DNA of 64,000 nt, taken from NCBI RefSeq assembly GCF_905171775.1, contig NC_053489.1, forward strand, positions 329,688,089-329,752,088, in the 5' to 3' direction. This DNA comes from Rana temporaria. Its lineage: Eukaryota > Chordata > Amphibia > Anura > Ranidae. This document shows, piece by piece, positions 22,301 through 32,777 of the stretch (positions are counted from its first letter, which is position 1; each line of letters opens with the position of its first letter). The notes beneath the pieces are model-generated. The model was not told the origin of the DNA. It made no database searches and saw only the letters and a program-made list of their open reading frames with translations. The position numbers were made by a program, and so were the translations under genes.

Positions 22301-23077
22301 TTCCTGCAACAGTCGGGCTGATTCGCTCTCTAGGTCCTTTGACACTTTGGACAAGGAGCCCACTCCTGAACCTGAGCCGATCATCCCAACTTCATGCATT
22401 GTTGCCCATTCTACCACCCTGGACTCAAAAATTCCTCCTGGTAAGACCTTTGTCCCCACTGAGCTAAGAGCTAAGACCCTTCGTTGGGGACATGATTCCA
22501 AGGTGGCGAGCCATGCTGGATTCCTCTGGTCCTTCTTACTCATCAGTGGTCACTATTGGTGGCCTAATCTCTGCTCGGAGGTCAAAGACTATGTCAAGGC
22601 TTGTCATGTCTGTGCTCATTCTAAATCCTCCACACAAGCTCCTGCTGGTCTCCTCATGCCCTTGTCCATTCCTAAGGAGCCCTGGGCTCATATTGCCATG
22701 GATTTTATCACCGATCTCCCACTGTCTGATGGTAATACGGTCATTTGGGTGGTAGTCGATTGGTTCTCCAAGATGGCTCATTTTGTTCCCCTTTCTGGTC
22801 TTCCTTCTGCTCCTGCCTTGGTTCCCATTTTATATTCGAGACATTTTCCACCTCCATGGGGTTCCTTCTCATATTGTTTCCGACGGGTGTTCAATTTATG
22901 TCTCGTTTCTGGAGAGTCTTTTGCAAATCCCTCAATATTGCCTTGGATTTTTCCTCTTCTTACCATCCTCAATCCAATGGGCAGACGGAGAGGGTTAATC
23001 AGGAGTTGGAGGTTTTTCTTCGCACCTTAGTCTCCGCTCATCATGACGATTGGTCCTCTCTACTTCCCTGGGCGGAA
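19334..23077 (+). mobile_element. gypsy-1 (Ty3-type) retrotransposon, no LTRs left
   Basis: A plus-strand gag-pol body with both ends missing. It begins inside gag (PMWEKNDPVVSSLSDFLKLF) next to the L2 tail and ends inside integrase next to hAT-2. Its gag is split by a solo LTR at 19823-20460. Many frame changes indicate an old copy. Confidence 0.88.
19334..23077 (+). pseudogene. gypsy-1 gag-pol, broken
   Basis: Domain order: gag capsid-like region (19.34-19.82 kb); after the solo LTR, a zinc-knuckle segment (CLYCGGKRHFRDSC near 20510-20555); protease (VYLDSGAAGNFI near 20610-20650); RT (LERGFIRKSSSPAGAGFFF, LRPCIDYRGLN, FTKLDLRGAYNL, VMPFGLCNAPA, VVIYLDDILIF at 21.18-21.58 kb); RNase H (FTDHNNLQYL near 22180-22210); integrase with the zinc-finger region decayed, then AMDFITDLPLSDG and HLHGVPSHIVSDG near 22850. 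Several one-base frame changes and stops (for example near 21337 and 21590) are visible. Each step belongs to the standard Ty3/gypsy cycle, but this copy cannot encode a complete product. Confidence 0.88.
19823..20460. mobile_element. solo LTR (638 bp) inside gypsy-1 gag
   Basis: Bounded by TATCAGG (left, variant of TGTCAGG) and CCCTGACA (right), with an exact 5-bp target duplication CAGAC at 19818-19822 and 20461-20465. Removing it joins the gag frame before the zinc knuckle. No internal region is present, so it arose by recombination between two LTRs. The right half is very CpG-rich (GCGCACGTCCACGCACACGACGCGCC). Confidence 0.85.
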
Positions 23078-25067
23078 GGTATATAACTTTTACTGCCCAC
23101 TGGGTGAACCTTCGGACGGCCGTCAAGCATATAACCCGTGGCACCCATGTAAATTTGGTTTTACTGCTACGGATTGCATGCTGGCCTGCCTCTTCTCCCC
23201 CTCCTCCATCCTCCCTCTCCTCCTCGGCTGACTCCTCATTTTCCGATGCTACCGTCTCTTCCACTGCCCCGCCCAAGATCCCCAGAACCTATTCGACATG
23301 CCAGGTGAGACGTTGCCATGCTGTGCTGCGTCTGTTGTGCCTGGAAGACAAGAGCCACACTGGTCCTGCACTACTTTTTAGCTTTGCGTTCACAGACAGA
23401 TCAGTGGCTAACACCGCTCAATTTGACAGTTGACAAGTGGTGTGCTACAAGGGTGCCAATCTGCTGAGCGCGCTGAAACAGCACTGAAACAGGGCAAAAT
23501 TACACACGTGCCATGCATGGCACACGTCCTGAACTTGGTCGTGCAGCGATTAGTTGCCAAATACCCTGGGTCCAGGAAAATCTCAGCCCATTTCAGAAGA
23601 TCTTACACGGCCATGGCTCGCCTTGCTGACAATCAGTGACAACACAACCTGCCCGTCAGACGTCTTATTTGTGACTGCCCGACGCGATGGAACTCAACCT
23701 TGTATATGCTTGATAGGCTGCTCCAGCAGAAACATGCAGTTAACGACTACCTGTATGAACTCTGCGGCAGGACAGGTTCTGGGGAGCTTGTTTTTTTTCA
23801 CCGAGCCAGTGGCTGCTTATGTGCGACTCATGCAGACTTCTGCGGCCATTTGATATAATCACCAAACTGGTCAGTCGCAGCCAGGGCGCCATCAGTGACA
23901 TACCTTCCGCCTTCTTTCTGGAGCATGCATTGTGTTGTGTCATTTATCAAGCCATCGAGGAGCAGGAGCAGGAAGATGAGGAAGTCGCAATGCTGGATGA
24001 ATTCCCAGGAGGGGCTACTCCACCTGAGACAAGTCAACAACGGGAGTCTGAAGAGGAGTCAGAGGAGGATGGTGCCGGGGCGGAGGAGGAGGAGCAAGAA
24101 GAGCATGCTTTAAACCTTTCTGGGATCCCTGGTGTTGTCCGTGGATGGGGGGAGGAGAACGAGGACGACATTATCCTGGATGATGAGCAGGAGCCAGGCC
24201 AGTACAGCGCTTCCAGTGTAGTGCAAATGGGGACCTTAATGCTCCAGTGTTTTAAGAGGGACCCCTGTATAAAAAGCATAAAGGTCAAGGACCAGTACTG
24301 GGTGGCAACGTACTTCGACCCCCGGTACAAACAAAACATGGCGGAAATGTTACCACCATCACAGAGGTCTATCAGAATGCAGCACTTCCAGGTTTTGCTT
24401 CGAGAAATGCTGCATTCTGCTTTTGCGTGCGTTGGCAGAGGAATTTCCACTCACAGAAACAGTTTTGGGTACCAATCCAACAGCGCCTGCAAGAAGAGGG
24501 CATGTCTGCTGGGGGATTTTGGTCTGATGTGTGTACACACCATCAGACCAAATTCCCGGCGGACAGAATACGCGGTGACGTAGCGGCGACGATGATGCAG
24601 CGACGTGCGCGACTCAGGAAGTTCAATGCTTCCATGCATGCGTCGAATCACTTTGACGCATGCAAGGGAGTTCGGCCCAGCGGACATGTCCGATGAGTCG
24701 TACTAACCATCGGACATGTCCGACAGACAGGCTTCCAGCGGACATGTTTCTTAGCATGCTAAGAAACATTTGTCTGCTGGAAACCTGTCCGCTAGCCCAG
24801 GAATCCGGTCCGCTAGGCCGTACACACGGTCGGACAAGTCCGCAGAAACTAGTCCGTGGACCAGTTTCAGCAGACAGGTTCGGTCATGTGTAAGAGGCCT
24901 TACTGTTGGCTTGCCCCTTGTTCAGTGTCCTGTCCGAAAGGACCTTCAGCACAACCGGGGGGGTCGTGACCGATAAGTGCACTCGCCTAGCTCACAACAG
25001 TGTTGACTACCTCACATTTATAAAAATGAATGAGACATGGATCTTGGAGGAATTCAAAACATGTGAC
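23078..25067 (+). pseudogene. hAT transposase, N-terminally truncated
   Basis: Begins inside the catalytic domain (FTAHWVNLRTAVKHITRG, aligned to TVHWVNLLTAAKHVMRG of hAT-1). It continues through HVPCMAHVLNLVVQRLVAKY (near 23505-23565), the FRRSYTAMARLADNQ block, an acidic linker (ESEEESEEDGAGAEEEE) and YWVATYFDPRYKQNMAEM near 24300, and ends with the dimerisation region LLACPLFSVLSERTFS and LTFIKMNETWILEEF. Several frame changes and an inserted hairpin-rich segment at about 24490-24900 break it. The BED finger is missing. Confidence 0.85.
24490..24903. mobile_element. hairpin-rich MITE-like insertion in hAT-2
   Basis: The transposase similarity stops near 24490 and resumes near 24905. Between them are repeated motifs CGGACATGTCCG, CGTACACACGGTCGGAC and TCTGATGTGTGTACACACCATCAGA arranged as inverted repeats. 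Exact ends and target duplication could not be fixed. Confidence 0.5.
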
Positions 25068-25075
25068 CAGTAGAC

Positions 25076-25240
25076 CATGTTTGCACTTACTTCGGTATCC
25101 GGTGAATGCCTATTGTACCACCAGCCACAGAATACAAAGTTGTTTGCTGTCAGGTGAATGCCTGTGGCCGTGGGCTATTTTTTTGGGCCTGTACTGGCCG
25201 GCACTTACTTCTGTATCCGGTGAATTCCTAATGTACCACC
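25076..25240 (+). repeat. hAT-2 tandem array, first part
   Basis: About 1.4 copies of the 112-119-bp unit (ACCACCAGCCACAGAATACA, GTTGTTTGCTGTCAGGTGAA, CACTTACTTCTGTATCCGG) directly after the transposase stop. It continues at 33132 beyond the LTR insertion. Confidence 0.88.
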
Positions 25241-25643
25241 TGTGACGAATGCGAGTGTCAGATCCCCGCCCTCCACGCTAACTTGCGACAAAGGACAGGC
25301 CGACCTCACACCACGCTGTCACTAACGTAACAATGCCACTCTCAGCTGCGCCCAGCACAAAGATTTTCCAGCTTGCGGGACCACAATCTAAGTGCTAGTA
25401 GACTGAGAGCGATTGTCACTGGGCTAATGACACAATTAACCCTTTAACTGCCACCACCAACATTGATAAGGAAGCGTTGGTACTCCCGTCAATTAGCAAT
25501 ACCAATTAAGATTTTAGAATAAGCGTCTGCAGCACACACTGTCACCACAGGTAGGTCTGCTCAGAGGCTTTACTCTACAACAGTAGCGCTCTTCAAAAGG
25601 CAGAGGTTCGTTTATAGCTTGCATTAAGAGTTTTAGAGACAAG

Positions 25644-26380
25644 GGCCCAGATTCAGGTACATTTGCGCTTTATTTGCGGAGGCACAGGGCAACGATTTTG
25701 CCCTGCGCCCCCGCAAATATTTTGCGCTGCCCTCGATTCACGGAGCAGTAGCTCCGTAAATTGCGAGGGCGCGCCGGCAAAATTGCCCGGCGTAAGCGCG
25801 CGCAATGTAAATGATCCCGCCGGGGGCAGGAATCATTTAAATTAGGCGCGCTCCCGCGCCGAGCGTAGAGCGCATGCTCCGTCGGGAAACTTTCCCGACA
25901 TGCATTGCGGCAAATGACGTCGCAAGGACGTCATTTGCTTCAAAGTGAACGTGAATGGCGTCCAGCGCCATTCATGATTCACTTACGCAAACGACGTAGT
26001 TTTTAAATATCGCAATGCGGGAACGTGGGTATCCTATAGCATTGGCTGCACCTGCTATTAGGATGTGTAACCTTACGCGAAACCCGACGTACGCAAACTA
26101 CGTAATTTGCGTACGCAGGGCTCGCGCAACGTTGTGAATCGGTGTTAGTATGCAATTTGCATACTATACACAGATCACAATGGGAGCGCCCCCTAGCGGC
26201 CAACGCAAGAATGCAGCCTAAAATCTGCGTGGCATAAGAGCCTTATGCCACGCAGATTTTAGGCTGCAGTCGGCGTTACGATGTTCCTGAATCAGGAGCA
26301 TTCGCTACGCCGGAGCAAGTAAGCAATTGCGCTGTGTAACCTATGGTTACACAGGCGCAATTGCTTCTTGAATCTGGCCC
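25644..26380. mobile_element. second copy of the 737-bp Harbinger-like MITE
   Basis: Same length and interior as 704-1440, with ends GGCCCAGATTCAGG and TTGAATCTGGCCC. Flanks carry AAG at 25641-25643 and 26381-26383. It lies inside the LTR at 25241-33131 and therefore inserted after it. Confidence 0.85.
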
Positions 26381-27019
26381 AAGGTTAACACTTTTCAACA
26401 TAAAAGGTTTATTACGAAAAGGGCAAACTTGGTGCAATAAAGTGTTACAGAAAAATATGTTTTAAAGAGATAATGACAATATACAGCCACAAAGTAATAA
26501 GGTAGAATTGAAGAAGAAGAATACTTGCAATTAATGTCCAAGGTTAATCAGAGTTCGATCGATGAACTGGGTAATCGGTTCTCAAACTTGGCAGATGCTC
26601 CGGCTTGGATGATAAAAGGAGAACTGCCCTTGACTTGGCATCTCCTCTTTTCTGTCAGATCAAAAAGGGGCGTTGACACGACCAGTGACCAATTGTCTGG
26701 TCATCTGATTTAGGGGCTGGTTACTGGGAGGGGTCCACATTCACGCCCATAACCCAGGTACGCTTTGTGATACATATTCATATCTCTGCAGCTCTAATGG
26801 TTACAGACTACCATTATCCGTTTTATTGTTCAGTGTGATATTTGCTTTAAAAAAAAGTCCAAACATGACACATATGCCCTTGTTATTCTACCTAGGACGA
26901 ATAAATGGGGCCAGGGGCCTTCCACATAATTGATCATATTCATGTCTGGGCTTGAAACGTTACAAATTATCTGAGGAAACTAAATATGTCCGTTGTTTGG
27001 CTGTGCTATGAGTTAGCTG

Positions 27020-27311
27020 AAAATTGAGTACTGTCCGTGATACTTTTTTTATTTGCACTAACATACAATTTTTCAGGACAAGCTTTCGGGGTGTTACCCC
27101 TTCTTCAAGGTCCAAGCAGTACTGATTCACAATTTTTTGGCAGAATGTTAAAACAAAACAAAAAAAAGGAAAAAAAATCTCAGAGGGAAAGGAAAAAAAA
27201 CAAACACATACAAATCAATGGTAATAAAGATAACATCAGAGTTAGTGAGATAAGACAGAGGGAGAGCTAAAGACTTGAGGGGGGGGGGGGGTTGTTAGTC
27301 ACAGAGGGGGG
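27020..27311 (-). repeat. Penelope pLTR of copy A
   Basis: Non-coding segment repeated nearly exactly at 30111-30403 and, inverted, at 32450-32740. It contains the hammerhead-like fold and a long purine run. On the minus strand it ends in ...AGTACTCAATTTT. Confidence 0.85.
27076..27112 (-). ncRNA. hammerhead-ribozyme-like motif, copy A
   Basis: On the minus strand: CTTGAAGA, then a hairpin AGGGGT-AAC-ACCCC, then GAAAGC. This matches the hammerhead layout (core CUGANGA, stem II, GAAA), which is known from pLTRs of Penelope-like elements. The core Cys-3 equivalent is U here (UUGAAGA), which weakens the C3-G8 pair, so activity is doubtful. Confidence 0.5.
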
Positions 27312-30221
27312 TCATAAAACTGTAGTATAATGGGTAAGGAAACCAATATCTAAATTTAGGCCATTAGTTTTTGTGTCAAAAAGAATTAGCATTCTTAGTT
27401 CAAACGTTTTCCTTTCCTGGATAGTTCTGAAATTCCCTTTAAGAACTAAAACATTAAGGTCTTCTATAATGTGGTCAGGTTGTGAGAAGTGATGTCCCAC
27501 AGGTGTGCAGAAACTGTCTTCCTTATGTTCCTTGATGGTATGTCTGTGCAAATTCATCCTCGCTTGCAACTTCTGTCCTGTTTCACCAACATAAGATCCT
27601 TTGCCACACTTTTTGCATTGGATAAGGTACACAACATTACTTGAGGTACAGTTGTATGATCCCATGATATTGAAGGTCCCATTTCTGTGTGTGACACCTT
27701 TGCATAGATTGATCTGGTTGCATAGTTTGCAGCGTTTTTTATTGCAGGGTTTGCTTCCATTATTAGTGACTTCATAATCAGAGTGAAGTTTCCTGCTGAT
27801 TAGTTTGTGTCTGAGGTTGGGTGGTTGTCTGAAAGCCAATAATGGGGGTTGTTGGAATATTCCTTTCAGAGTTTCATCCTCTGTAATAATGGGTTGTAAA
27901 TCTTTGATTATCTTTTTTATCCCTTCTAGTGTTGGGTTGTATGTGGTGACCAGAGGTACTCGGTTATTAGTTTTTTTCTCTGTGTATTGAAGGAGATTTT
28001 CTCTCTGGGTTTTCAAGGCTGTGTTTATGCTGTTATTGATGGTTTTGTCTTTGTAACCTTTCTTATGGAAAGAGCCTGCCAGTGTTCTGAGATGTTTATC
28101 TCTGTCTTCTGGGTCTGAACAAATTCGATGGTATCTGATGGCCTGGCTGTGTATGATGGCTCGTTTAGTGTGTTGGGGGTGAAAACAGGAACTATGAAGA
28201 TAGCTGCATCGGTCAGTCGGTTTTCTGTATATCGAAGTGTGACGCTTGTCATCCCTGATGTATACTGTAGTGTCTAGGAAGTTGACATGTGTGTTCGAAT
28301 AATCCATTTTTAGTTTGATTGATGGGTGAAAAGTGTTGATCAATGAGAAGAATTGGTTTAGATTTTCTTCACCTTCAGTCCATATCATAAATATATCATC
28401 AATATAGCGATAATATCTGTATGGCTTTTGTTGTATGCTGTTCAGGAATTTGTCCTCCAGGTCCGCCATAAATAAGTTTGCATATTGGGGTGCCATTTTG
28501 CTTCCCATAGCAGTACCCATACATTGGAGATAGATGTCATTATTGAAAGTGAAGTAGTTGTGTGTAAGAATGAATTCAATGAGCTGTGTAACATCCTCAG
28601 CAGTGTATTTGTGGTTTGGTGAGGATGATAAGAATCTGTGACATGCTACCAACCCATCCTTGTGAGGGATGTTGCTGTACAGAGATTCTACATCCATAGT
28701 GACTAGAAGTGTATTGGGTGGTAATTGTTGTACATTGTTAAGCTTGTTCAGAAAATCAGTGGTGTCTTGCAGGAAACTAGTAGTGTTCATCACTAACGGT
28801 TTTAACATGTTTTCTACAAGGCCTGAGATATGTTCGGTAAGTGTATTCATACCTGTTATAATAGGTCTGCCTGGATTTCCTGGCTTGTGAATCTTGGGCA
28901 GCATGTAGAAGTCTCCAATATCTGGATTATTCGGAATCGCATCGATGAGTTCTGAATGTAGGTGGCTTGGTATTGTCGTAATCAAACCTTTTAATTGCTT
29001 AGTAAAATCCTGGGTCGGATCATAATCCAGTTTTTTGTAGTATGTAGTATTTGCCAGCTGCCTCTGGCCCTCTTGTATATATTTGTCTGTATCCATCACA
29101 ACGACTGCTCCCCCTTTATCTGCTGGTTTGATGGTTATGGCCCGATTATTGCGCAGATCGTGTACAGCTCTTCGCTCCAGTGGTGAAAGGTTATATAATA
29201 TTTTCTTTTGCTGGGTGGATATCAGGGATGTTACTCGCAGCCTGAAGCTGTCAATATAGGTATCCAGTTTAGGGTTGCGTCCTTGTGGAGGTGTGAAGTT
29301 GCTGTTCTTTTTCTTTTTGTCACCTCCTGTTGTCCTAGGATTCCTTTCATTACTGTGAAAATATTCTTTGAGCCTTAGTCTCCTAAAGAATTCCTCCATA
29401 TCGGACCATACCTGTAAATTATCCAATTTGGTGGTTGGGCAGAATGTGAGGCCTTTGGAGAGGACTGCTGTTTCTGGTGCAGAAAGTTTATGATCTGACA
29501 AATTTATGATTCCAAGTTCCTCTGTTATATCCACATTTTCTGTCAAGTCAACATTTACACAAGGGATACCTTGGGATTCTGGATCAGGTTCCAAGTTGCT
29601 GATAGCAGGAGTTATAGAAGTTGCGTTTGCTTTGTGTTTAGGTTGTATCCAAAAGGTCTGTTCTTGGTGTAGCTTTTGGAGTTTTTTTTGCTTCCTGTTC
29701 ATGGCAAGTTTTTGCAGTTGTCTTTGTAAGGTTTCAATTTCATTCTTAATTTGGTTGGTGCTTGTAGGGTCCAATGATGTTGAGGTTTCAAAAACCAACT
29801 GTTTTTGTTTCCTGATTGTTTCCCTTTTACCATACAGTTTATGAATGAGGTTGTTCCTTAGCCTTTCGCTGGTACGTCTGCAGAGTCCTTCTGCATAAGG
29901 AGAGTTCAGTGTATTTGCACAAGGATTTTTAATCCGGAGACCCTGTGGTATGAGATTCCTCTTTTTGCATCTTGAGAGAAAGAAGATGTCGCTGCTGACC
30001 TGTGTTTCCTTTGTGATCAGGTTGGTTAACTGCTTCTTTATGCGGCAATATGCAGTATCTTCCATCATACTTGACGTGATTGTAGCCGTATTAGTGCAAT
30101 TGTGATAAAGAAAATTGAGTACTGTCCGTGATACTTTTTTTATTTGCACTAACATACAATTTTTCAGGACAAGCTTTCGGGGTGTTACCCCTTCTTCAAG
30201 GTCCAAGCAGTACTGATTCAC
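27312..30221 (-). CDS. Penelope-like RT with GIY-YIG endonuclease
   Basis: A single open frame of about 970 codons encoding the polyprotein for target-primed copying. From N to C: a basic, Gln/Lys-rich region; RT core with FYMLPKIHKPGNPGRPI (about residue 438), LLVTMDVESLYSNIPH, GTAMGSKMAPQYANLF and YRYIDDIFMIW (YIDD at about 607); a Cys cluster (CNKKRCKLC); and a GIY-YIG nuclease (VVYLIQCKKCGKGSYVGET, about 870) in the C-terminal 120 residues. The first about 37 codons lie in the pLTR of copy B, and the upstream boundary codon is GTG, so the true start is uncertain; ATG codons occur near 30155 and 30066. The presence of the endonuclease places it among EN+ Penelope elements (Neptune/Poseidon/Penelope groups not separated here). 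It appears uninterrupted, so this copy may be recent. Confidence 0.92.
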   Translation of the reverse strand: MNQYCLDLEEGVTPRKLVLKNCMLVQIKKVSRTVLNFLYHNCTNTATITSSMMEDTAYCRIKKQLTNLITKETQVSSDIFFLSRCKKRNLIPQGLRIKNPCANTLNSPYAEGLCRRTSERLRNNLIHKLYGKRETIRKQKQLVFETSTSLDPTSTNQIKNEIETLQRQLQKLAMNRKQKKLQKLHQEQTFWIQPKHKANATSITPAISNLEPDPESQGIPCVNVDLTENVDITEELGIINLSDHKLSAPETAVLSKGLTFCPTTKLDNLQVWSDMEEFFRRLRLKEYFHSNERNPRTTGGDKKKKNSNFTPPQGRNPKLDTYIDSFRLRVTSLISTQQKKILYNLSPLERRAVHDLRNNRAITIKPADKGGAVVVMDTDKYIQEGQRQLANTTYYKKLDYDPTQDFTKQLKGLITTIPSHLHSELIDAIPNNPDIGDFYMLPKIHKPGNPGRPIITGMNTLTEHISGLVENMLKPLVMNTTSFLQDTTDFLNKLNNVQQLPPNTLLVTMDVESLYSNIPHKDGLVACHRFLSSSPNHKYTAEDVTQLIEFILTHNYFTFNNDIYLQCMGTAMGSKMAPQYANLFMADLEDKFLNSIQQKPYRYYRYIDDIFMIWTEGEENLNQFFSLINTFHPSIKLKMDYSNTHVNFLDTTVYIRDDKRHTSIYRKPTDRCSYLHSSCFHPQHTKRAIIHSQAIRYHRICSDPEDRDKHLRTLAGSFHKKGYKDKTINNSINTALKTQRENLLQYTEKKTNNRVPLVTTYNPTLEGIKKIIKDLQPIITEDETLKGIFQQPPLLAFRQPPNLRHKLISRKLHSDYEVTNNGSKPCNKKRCKLCNQINLCKGVTHRNGTFNIMGSYNCTSSNVVYLIQCKKCGKGSYVGETGQKLQARMNLHRHTIKEHKEDSFCTPVGHHFSQPDHIIEDLNVLVLKGNFRTIQERKTFELRMLILFDTKTNGLNLDIGFLTHYTTVL

Positions 30222-31702
30222 AATTTTTTGGCAGAATGTTAAAACAAAACAAAAAAAAGGAAAAAAAATCTCAGAGGGAAAGGAAAAAAAACAAACACAT
30301 ACAAATCAATGGTAATAAAGATAACATCAGAGTTAGTGAGATAAGACAGAGGGAGAGCTAAAGACTTGAGGGGGGGGGGGGGGTTGTTAGTCACAGAGGG
30401 GGGTCATAAAACTGTAGTATAATGGGTAAGGAAACCAATATCTAAATTTAGGCCATTAGTTTTTGTGTCAAAAAGAATTAGCATTCTTAGTTCAAACGTT
30501 TTCCTTTCCTGGATAGTTCTGAAATTCCCTTTAAGAACTAAAACATTAAGGTCTTCTATAATGTGGTCAGGTTGTGAGAAGTGATGTCCCACAGGTGTGC
30601 AGAAACTGTCTTCCTTATGTTCCTTGATGGTATGTCTGTGCAAATTCATCCTCGCTTGCAACTTCTGTCCTGTTTCACCAACATAAGATCCTTTGCCACA
30701 CTTTTTGCATTGGATAAGGTACACAACATTACTTGAGGTACAGTTGTATGATCCCATGATATTGAAGGTCCCATTTCTGTGTGTGACACCTTTGCATAGA
30801 TTGATCTGGTTGCATAGTTTGCAGCGTTTTTTATTGCAGGGTTTGCTTCCATTATTAGTGACTTCATAATCAGAGTGAAGTTTCCTGCTGATTAGTTTGT
30901 GTCTGAGGTTGGGTGGTTGTCTGAAAGCCAATAATGGGGGTTGTTGGAATATTCCTTTCAGAGTTTCATCCTCTGTAATAATGGGTTGTAAATCTTTGAT
31001 TATCTTTTTTATCCCTTCTAGTGTTGGGTTGTATGTGGTGACCAGAGGTACTCGGTTATTAGTTTTTTTCTCTGTGTATTGAAGGAGATTTTCTCTCTGG
31101 GTTTTCAAGGCTGTGTTTATGCTGTTATTGATGGTTTTGTCTTTGTAACCTTTCTTATGGAAAGAGCCTGCCAGTGTTCTGAGATGTTTATCTCTGTCTT
31201 CTGGGTCTGAACAAATTCGATGGTATCTGATGGCCTGGCTGTGTATGATGGCTCGTTTAGTGTGTTGGGGGTGAAAACTGGAACTATGAAGATAGCTGCA
31301 TCGGTCAGTCGGTTTTCTGTATATCGAAGTGTGAAGCTTGTCATCCCTGATGTATACTGTAGTGTCTAGGAAGTTGACATGTGTGTTCGAATAATCCATT
31401 TTTAGTTTGATTGATGGGTGAAAAGTGTTGATCAATGAGAAGAATTGGTTTAGATTTTCTTCACCTTCAGTCCATATCATAAATATATCATCAATATAGC
31501 GATAATATCTGTATGGCTTTTGTTGTATGCTGTTCAGGAATTTGTCCTCCAGGTCCGCCATAAATAAGTTTGCATATTGGGGTGCCATTTTGCTTCCCAT
31601 AGCAGTACCCATACATTGGAGATAGATGTCATTATTGAAAGTGAAGTAGTTGTGTGTAAGAATGAATTCAATGAGCTGTGTAACATCCTCAGCAGTGTAT
31701 TT
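30111..31702 (-). mobile_element. Penelope copy B, partial tandem repeat
   Basis: Repeats copy A from its 3' end through the GIY-YIG domain and into the RT (YIDD region included), then stops near 31702 just after the AEDVTQLIEF segment. Its pLTR supplies the 5' leader of copy A. The frame is open for about 430 codons but has no natural N-terminus. Confidence 0.9.
30167..30203 (-). ncRNA. hammerhead-like motif, copy B
   Basis: Same sequence as the motif of copy A, positioned at the pLTR of copy B, which is the leader of copy A. Same U-for-C substitution at the core. Confidence 0.5.
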
Positions 31703-31707
31703 TTGTA

Positions 31708-32777
31708 CAAAGACAAAACCATCAATAACAGCATAAACACAGCCTTGAAAACCCAGAGAGAAAATCTCCTTCAATACACAGAGAAAAAAACTAATAACCG
31801 AGTACCTCTGGTCACCACATACAACCCAACACTAGAAGGGATAAAAAAGATAATCAAAGATTTACAACCCATTATTACAGAGGATGAAACTCTGAAAGGA
31901 ATATTCCAACAACCCCCATTATTGGCTTTCAGACAACCACCCAACCTCAGACACAAACTAATCAGCAGGAAACTTCACTCTGATTATGAAGTCACTAATA
32001 ATGGAAGCAAACCCTGCAATAAAAAACGCTGCAAACTATGCAACCAGATCAATCTATGCAAAGGTGTCACACACAGAAATGGGACCTTCAATATCATGGG
32101 ATCATACAACTGTACCTCAAGTAATGTTGTGTACCTTATCCAATGCAAAAAGTGTGGCAAAGGATCTTATGTTGGTGAAACAGGACAGAAGTTGCAAGCG
32201 AGGATGAATTTGCACAGACATACCATCAAGGAACATAAGGAAGACAGTTTCTGCACACCTGTGGGACATCACTTCTCACAACCTGACCACATTATAGAAG
32301 ACCTTAATGTTTTAGTTCTTAAAGGGAATTTCAGAACTATCCAGGAAAGGAAAACGTTTGAACTAAGAATGATAATTCTTTTTGACACAAAAACTAATGG
32401 CCTAAATTTAGATATTGGTTTCCTTACCCATTATACTACAGTTTTATGACCCCCCTCTGTGACTAACAACCCCCCCCCTCAAGTCTTTAGCTCTCCCTCT
32501 GTCTTATCTCACTAACTCTGATGTTATCTTTATTACCATTGATTTGTATGTGTTTGTTTTTTTTCCTTTCCCTCTGAGATTTTTTTTCCTTTTTTTTGTT
32601 TTGTTTTAACATTCTGCCAAAAAATTGTGAATCAGTACTGCTTGGACCTTGAAGAAGGGGTAACACCCCGAAAGCTTGTCCTGAAAAATTGTATGTTAGT
32701 GCAAATAAAAAAAGTATCACGGACAGTACTCAATTTTCTTTATCACAATTGCACTAATACGGCTACAATCACGTCAA
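31708..32777 (+). mobile_element. Penelope copy C, inverted partial repeat
   Basis: Plus-strand copy running from the YKDKTINNSINTALK segment through the GIY-YIG domain (stop at 32449) and the pLTR to about 40 bases of the next unit's leader (CAATTGCACTAATACGGC). Together with copy B it forms an inverted repeat with arms of about 1.07 kb. Confidence 0.9.
32647..32682 (+). ncRNA. hammerhead-like motif, copy C
   Basis: Plus-strand version of the motif (CCTTGAAGAAGGGGTAACAC, then CCCGAAAGC), in the inverted pLTR. Confidence 0.5.

Larger units (their letters stand above)
27020..32777. mobile_element. Penelope-like element cluster (tandem plus inverted)
   Basis: Flanked by an exact 14-bp duplication CTATGAGTTAGCTG (27006-27019 and 32778-32791). 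Copy A, 27020-30110, minus strand, is full length. Copy B, 30111-31702, minus strand, is a partial tandem copy. Copy C, about 31708-32777, plus strand, is an inverted partial copy that ends in the pLTR plus about 40 bases of the next frame. The copies differ at only a handful of positions seen by eye. Direct and inverted partial copies within one insertion are characteristic of Penelope-like elements. Confidence 0.93.

Noticed and set aside
30404..31774. Separate gene for a 456-residue protein
   Set aside because: It is Penelope copy B; its first residues come from antisense of copy C across the inversion junction.
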